From NCBI RefSeq assembly GCF_945906775.1, contig NZ_CAMDRE010000001.1, positions 1-64,000 on the forward strand: a stretch of 64,000 bases of DNA, given 5' to 3'. Each line of letters begins with the position of its first letter. Positions within the stretch are counted from its first letter, which is position 1. Under the pieces are notes generated by a model that did not search any database, was not told the origin of the DNA, and worked only from the letters and a program-made list of their open reading frames with translations. Of this stretch, positions 60,213 through 64,000 are shown piece after piece. The position numbers and the translations under genes were made by a program. The stretch is from Citrobacter sp. Marseille-Q6884 (GTDB lineage: Bacteria > Pseudomonadota > Gammaproteobacteria > Enterobacterales > Enterobacteriaceae).

Positions 60213-61922
60213 TTATTTCAGCGGCGAGTTTTTACGCTCGATGCTGTAGCGCTCAAGTTCTTTGTACGGCACGACTTTGCTTTTCTTCTTACGCACATCG
60301 ACCACGGTCATGCGGTCAGTACAGGAGTAGCAAGGATCGAGGCTACCGATAATCAGCGGGGCATCAGAAACGGTGTTACCACGCAGCATGTAACGCAGTG
60401 TCGGCCAGTTCGCGTAGGTGGCCGCACGGCAGCGCCAGCGATACAGTTTCTGGTTGTCGCCAGTCATGCTCCAGTGGATGTCATCCCCGCGCGGCGCTTC
60501 GGCAAAGCCCAGCGCGAAACGGTGTGGAATATAGGTGAAACCTTCCACCATCAGCGGACCGCCTGGCAGGTTATCCAGACCAAAGTCGATCATGTTGAGC
60601 GCCGTGTAGACTTCGTTGATACGCACTTTTAAACGAGAAATAACGTCGCAGCCCTGCTCGCTGTGAACTTCCATCGGCAGCAGACCGTAACCCACAAACG
60701 GGTGGTCAGCACGGGTGTCACGCGCGTGGCCGCTAGCGCGAACCATCGGACCGACGTTACTGAAATCACGGGCGATTTCCGGGTCCAGGCGACCAATACC
60801 GACGGTACGCTGTTCCATGTTCGGCGTGCTGAGCAGCATATCGACCAGTTCCTGCACGTCACGACGCATCTGCTGCGCCAGCTGACGAGTCTGGATCATG
60901 TCTTCTTTCAGCAGATCGCGACGGATACCGCCGATCAAGTTCAGACCGTAAGTTTTACGCGCGCCGGTCAGGATCTCTGCCATCTTCATGGACGTTTCAC
61001 GTACGCGGAAGAACTGCATAAAACCAGAGTCGAAGCCGGTGAAGTGACACGCCAGGCCAAGGTTCAGCAGGTGCGAGTGCAGACGTTCAACTTCCAGCAG
61101 AATGGCGCGGATCATCTGTGCGCGTTCCGGCACCACAATCCCCATCGCATTTTCGACGGAGGTGGTGTACGCGGTGCTGTGGGCAAAACCACAAATACCG
61201 CACACGCGATCCGACAGGAACGTCACTTCGTTGTAGCCCATACGCGTTTCCGCCAGTTTTTCCATGCCACGGTGGACATAGAACAGACGGTAGTCAGCGT
61301 CGATGATGTTCTCGCCATCAACGAACAAACGGAAGTGACCCGGTTCATCGGAAGTCACGTGCAGCGGGCCAATCGGCACCACGTTGTTTTTCTTGTCACC
61401 CAGTTCGTTAATGAACTCGTAGGTTTCGGCATCGGTCGTCGGCGCCGGGCGCTGACGGTAATCCATGCTGTCTTTACGCAGCGGATAGAGTTCATCCGGC
61501 CAGTCATCCGGCAGCACCAGACGACGTTCATCCGGTAATCCTACCGGGATCAAACCGTACATATCGCGCACTTCACGCTCGCCCCAGACGGCGGCCGGTA
61601 CGCGCGGCGTGACGGACGGGAATTCCAGTGTATTGGCATCGACTTCAACGCGAACGGTGATCCAGCACTTGGTGCCCTGCTCCATCGACATCACGTAATA
61701 CACAGCATAGCGACCGCACAGCTGGCGTTCGTCATTACCAAACAGCACGGACAACCATCCGCCCTGTTTGTAGTAAAGGAACTCAACCACTTCTGGCAGA
61801 TAGTTCACCTTCACGGTGATGGTCAGCTGATCTTTGGTCTGCCAGGCTTCGTCCAGTACGACGCCAGGAAATGCCTGGTGCAGTGCCGCAAGGTATTGTT
61901 GACCTAATTTTTCTTCAGACAT
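60213..61922 (-). CDS. hycE: hydrogenase 3 large subunit HycE
   Basis: [NiFe] catalytic subunit of formate hydrogenlyase, 569 residues: N-terminal NuoC-like (1-170) fused to NuoD-like part. Ni ligands in CGICG (near C241/C244) and DPCYSCTDR (near C531/C534). HycI is expected to cut after the Arg in CTDRM, releasing about 32 residues. Start 61922 gives MSEEKLGQ; a TTG two codons upstream is not used. Proton reduction occurs at this site. Confidence 0.97.
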   Translation of the reverse strand: MSEEKLGQQYLAALHQAFPGVVLDEAWQTKDQLTITVKVNYLPEVVEFLYYKQGGWLSVLFGNDERQLCGRYAVYYVMSMEQGTKCWITVRVEVDANTLEFPSVTPRVPAAVWGEREVRDMYGLIPVGLPDERRLVLPDDWPDELYPLRKDSMDYRQRPAPTTDAETYEFINELGDKKNNVVPIGPLHVTSDEPGHFRLFVDGENIIDADYRLFYVHRGMEKLAETRMGYNEVTFLSDRVCGICGFAHSTAYTTSVENAMGIVVPERAQMIRAILLEVERLHSHLLNLGLACHFTGFDSGFMQFFRVRETSMKMAEILTGARKTYGLNLIGGIRRDLLKEDMIQTRQLAQQMRRDVQELVDMLLSTPNMEQRTVGIGRLDPEIARDFSNVGPMVRASGHARDTRADHPFVGYGLLPMEVHSEQGCDVISRLKVRINEVYTALNMIDFGLDNLPGGPLMVEGFTYIPHRFALGFAEAPRGDDIHWSMTGDNQKLYRWRCRAATYANWPTLRYMLRGNTVSDAPLIIGSLDPCYSCTDRMTVVDVRKKKSKVVPYKELERYSIERKNSPLK

Positions 61923-61939
61923 GCTCAAACTCTCTTAAA

Positions 61940-62863
61940 TCACGCCACCAGCAAGGAGACGAATGCTAAAAACGCAAACCCAAAACCGGCCCAGGTCACG
62001 CGTGAAGTGGCGCAAAAACGCAGACGCGCCATGCTGTTTTCGAACAGGGCAATCACCAGTACGCCGACGACCAGCTTGACGATGGCGATCACCAACGCCA
62101 GCAGCAGCCCACCCGCCGTAAAGGTTTCCATCTGTCCCCACGGCAGGAACACGCCGACAAACATTTGCAGAACGACCAGTTGCTTGAGGCTAATACCCCA
62201 TTTCAGCACTGCAAAACCGCTGCCGCTGTATTCGGTCAACGGACCTTCCTGCAGCTCTTGCTCCGCTTCCGCGAGATCGAACGGCAGTTTGCCCATTTCG
62301 ATAAAGGTGGCGAAAGCGCAGGCGCACAGCGCCAGAATCAGCGGGATGCTGCGCGCAGCAGGCCAGTGATAAACGGTATCGGCAATGTTGCTGATATGGG
62401 TTGAACCCGCGACCTGCGCCGCGACCCACAACCCCAGCAGCAGAATGGGCTCTACCAACACACCGAGCATCGCTTCACGGCTGGCACCAATGGCGGTGAA
62501 CGGGCTACCGGTATCCAGACCCGCGATAGAGAAGAAGAAGCGGGCAATGGCGAACAGGTAAATTAAGGTGATCAAGTCGCCCAGTTGCGGCAGCGGTGAG
62601 CCAACGGTCACGACCGGCAACGCGGTGGCGATAGTCAGCATGACACCCACCATCACGAACGGCGTCAGACGGAATACCCAGCTGGAATCCGCAGGCGCAA
62701 TGCTCTGACGACCCAGCAGTTTGATAATGTCGCGGTATTCCTGTAACACGCCCGGACCGCGGCGATTGTGCAAACGCGCACGCGCCACACGGGTGATACC
62801 GGACAGCAGCGGCGCTACGGCAAACAACACCAGCGCCTGAATTAACGGATATAAAACACTCAT
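61940..62863 (-). CDS. hycD: formate hydrogenlyase membrane subunit HycD
   Basis: NuoH-like membrane protein with about eight helices, 307 residues; it anchors the soluble arm. Conserved acidic stretch KLPFDLAEAEQELQEGPLTEYSG near 195 faces the interface with the Fe-S arm. 17 nt between its stop and the hycE start. Confidence 0.96.
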   Translation of the reverse strand: MSVLYPLIQALVLFAVAPLLSGITRVARARLHNRRGPGVLQEYRDIIKLLGRQSIAPADSSWVFRLTPFVMVGVMLTIATALPVVTVGSPLPQLGDLITLIYLFAIARFFFSIAGLDTGSPFTAIGASREAMLGVLVEPILLLGLWVAAQVAGSTHISNIADTVYHWPAARSIPLILALCACAFATFIEMGKLPFDLAEAEQELQEGPLTEYSGSGFAVLKWGISLKQLVVLQMFVGVFLPWGQMETFTAGGLLLALVIAIVKLVVGVLVIALFENSMARLRFCATSRVTWAGFGFAFLAFVSLLVA

Positions 62864-62865
62864 TC

Positions 62866-64000
62866 TCAGGCTCCTCGTGAAACCACAATCACCACCAGCA
62901 CCGCCAGCTCAATCAGCGCCAGGCGACGGAACAGCACCGGTGCAGCCGCATTCTGCCAGCCCGGAACCAGTGACACCGGATTCAGCCATTTACGCAATTT
63001 GAGTACCGGAGCAAAGGCTTCTTTCACCGGCATAGCAAAACCGTGCGCGGTGATAACCATCGACTGCTCGTGATCGTAACCACACACCCACGCCGCACCG
63101 CGTGAACGCGACGGCAGACGGTTGCCTTTGAAAATAGCCATGATGATGAACGGCAGCAGAGGACAAGCAATCAGCAGCAGCGTAATCATAGGTTGAGAAA
63201 CGGTGGTGTTCGCCGTTTCCAGCGGCAGCGGTACAGCCGAAGAGATCAGCGGCAGCAGCCACGGTGCAGCAACACCGCCAAGCACGCAGCAGATAGCCAG
63301 TGCAACCACGCTCACGCCCATCAGGATGGGTGCGCAGCAGGCGTTTTCAGCTTCCTTCGTGCGCGGTGCGCCCAGGAACGTGACGCCATAGACTTTCGCC
63401 ATACACATCACGGCCAGCGCGCCGGTAATCGCCAGCCCTACCGCCAGCAACGGTCCTAACAGACGACCGATAAACGCTCCGCTGTTGCCCAGTTTGAAGA
63501 AGGATTGATAGATAACCCATTCACCGGCAAAGCCGTTCAGTGGTGGCAGCGCAGCCATCGCCATCAGACCGACCAGCATAGCCAGAGAAATCACCGGCAT
63601 GCGTTTACCAATACCACCCAGTTTTTCGATATCACGATGACCGGTACGGAACCAGATGCTGCCTGCGCCCAGGAACAGAACGCTTTTAAACAGACTATGG
63701 TTAACCAGATGGTACAAACCGCCGGTCAGACCCAGCGCAATCAGCGCGGGTTGATTGAGGGCAATCCCGGTCACACCGGCACCCAGACCCAGCAGAATAA
63801 TGCCGATATTTTCCAGCGTGTGATAAGCCAGCAGACGCTGGATGTTGTGCTCCATCAGCGCATACAGACCGCCGACAAACGCGGTGATCATACCCAGTAC
63901 CAACAGCGCAATGCCCCACCACAACGGCGCATTACCGCCCAGCAGAGACAAGGTCAAAATCCCCAGCAGACCCACCTTCATGACCACGGTAGAGAACAGC
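62866..64000 (-). CDS. hycC: formate hydrogenlyase membrane subunit HycC, partial (5' end beyond right edge)
   Basis: NuoL/M-like antiporter-type subunit, running off the right edge; 377 residues of the expected about 608 are present. Many helices, with HTLENIGIILLGLGAGVTG and LYHLVNHSLFKSVLFLGAGS (antiporter Lys/His channel residues). It probably contributes to a proton path coupled to H2 production. The frame remains open to base 64000, so the ATG at 63987 is internal. Confidence 0.95.
   Translation of the reverse strand, partial: LFSTVVMKVGLLGILTLSLLGGNAPLWWGIALLVLGMITAFVGGLYALMEHNIQRLLAYHTLENIGIILLGLGAGVTGIALNQPALIALGLTGGLYHLVNHSLFKSVLFLGAGSIWFRTGHRDIEKLGGIGKRMPVISLAMLVGLMAMAALPPLNGFAGEWVIYQSFFKLGNSGAFIGRLLGPLLAVGLAITGALAVMCMAKVYGVTFLGAPRTKEAENACCAPILMGVSVVALAICCVLGGVAAPWLLPLISSAVPLPLETANTTVSQPMITLLLIACPLLPFIIMAIFKGNRLPSRSRGAAWVCGYDHEQSMVITAHGFAMPVKEAFAPVLKLRKWLNPVSLVPGWQNAAAPVLFRRLALIELAVLVVIVVSRGA

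Noticed and set aside
60663..61538. 291-codon plus-strand frame antisense to hycE
   Set aside because: Shadow of a highly conserved hydrogenase subunit with fixed codon usage.

Overview
The window is about 64 kb of enterobacterial chromosome. From end to end it follows the gene order of the Escherichia coli K-12 region running from csiD to the hyc operon (gab, nrdHIEF, proU, emr, luxS-gshA, csrA-alaS-recA, srl, nor, asc, hyc). Most proteins look nearly identical to the E. coli ones, but several loci differ: ygaU and ygaM are missing, ygaY is intact, foreign genes sit at both sides of csiD, and a symE-like gene sits between ascB and hycI. A close relative of E. coli such as Citrobacter fits best. 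This is inferred from remembered gene order and protein similarity; no search was run.

Layout. 1-1.1 kb is an AT-rich accessory segment with a partial LysR-type regulator and a phage-type M15 peptidase. 1.2-2.9 kb is a divergent LysR regulator and SDR oxidoreductase. 3.1-10.5 kb is the glaH(csiD)-lhgO-gabD-gabT-gabP-csiR cluster, which turns glutarate, L-2-hydroxyglutarate and GABA into succinate. 10.5-15.5 kb is a set of small genes (yqaE, ygaV, ygaP, stpA, alaE, ygaC) followed by a MocR regulator with an AhpD-like protein at the usual ygaM site. 15.7-19.6 kb is the class Ib ribonucleotide reductase operon behind two NrdR boxes. 19.8-23.3 kb is proVWX for osmoprotectant uptake. 23.4-29.3 kb holds transporters (ygaY, ygaZH, mprA-emrAB). 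29.3-32.6 kb is luxS, the sRNA micA, gshA, yqaA and yqaB. 32.7-33.5 kb is a tRNA cluster with five tRNA-Arg(ACG) genes, one tRNA-Arg remnant and tRNA-Ser(GCU). 33.9-40.6 kb is csrA, alaS, recX, recA, pncC and mltB. 40.8-45.9 kb is the glucitol operon srlAEBD-gutM-srlR-gutQ, with an ERIC element inside it. 45.9-50.2 kb is norR and norVW for NO detoxification. 50.3-53.3 kb is hypF and hydN. 53.4-57.5 kb is ascG and ascFB for aryl-beta-glucosides. 57.7-58.0 kb is a symE-like gene behind a LexA box. 58.0-64.0 kb is the formate hydrogenlyase operon, read leftwards from hycC (cut by the right edge) to hycI.

Much of the regulation can be read directly: a tandem CsiR-type operator before glaH, a YgaV palindrome, MocR-type repeats, NrdR boxes 31 bp apart, proU P2, a sigma-E promoter for micA, a stringent-type tRNA promoter, the recA SOS box, three GT-N7-AC NorR sites plus a sigma-54 promoter, an AscG palindrome with a CRP site, and a 26-nt perfect palindrome upstream of hydN. 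REP/BIME hairpins separate many transcription units. The least ordinary parts are the left-edge LysR-M15 pair, which recalls the regulator and endopeptidase of holin/endolysin-type secretion loci, the LexA-linked symE-like gene, and the duplicated tRNA-Arg array with its structured remnant.
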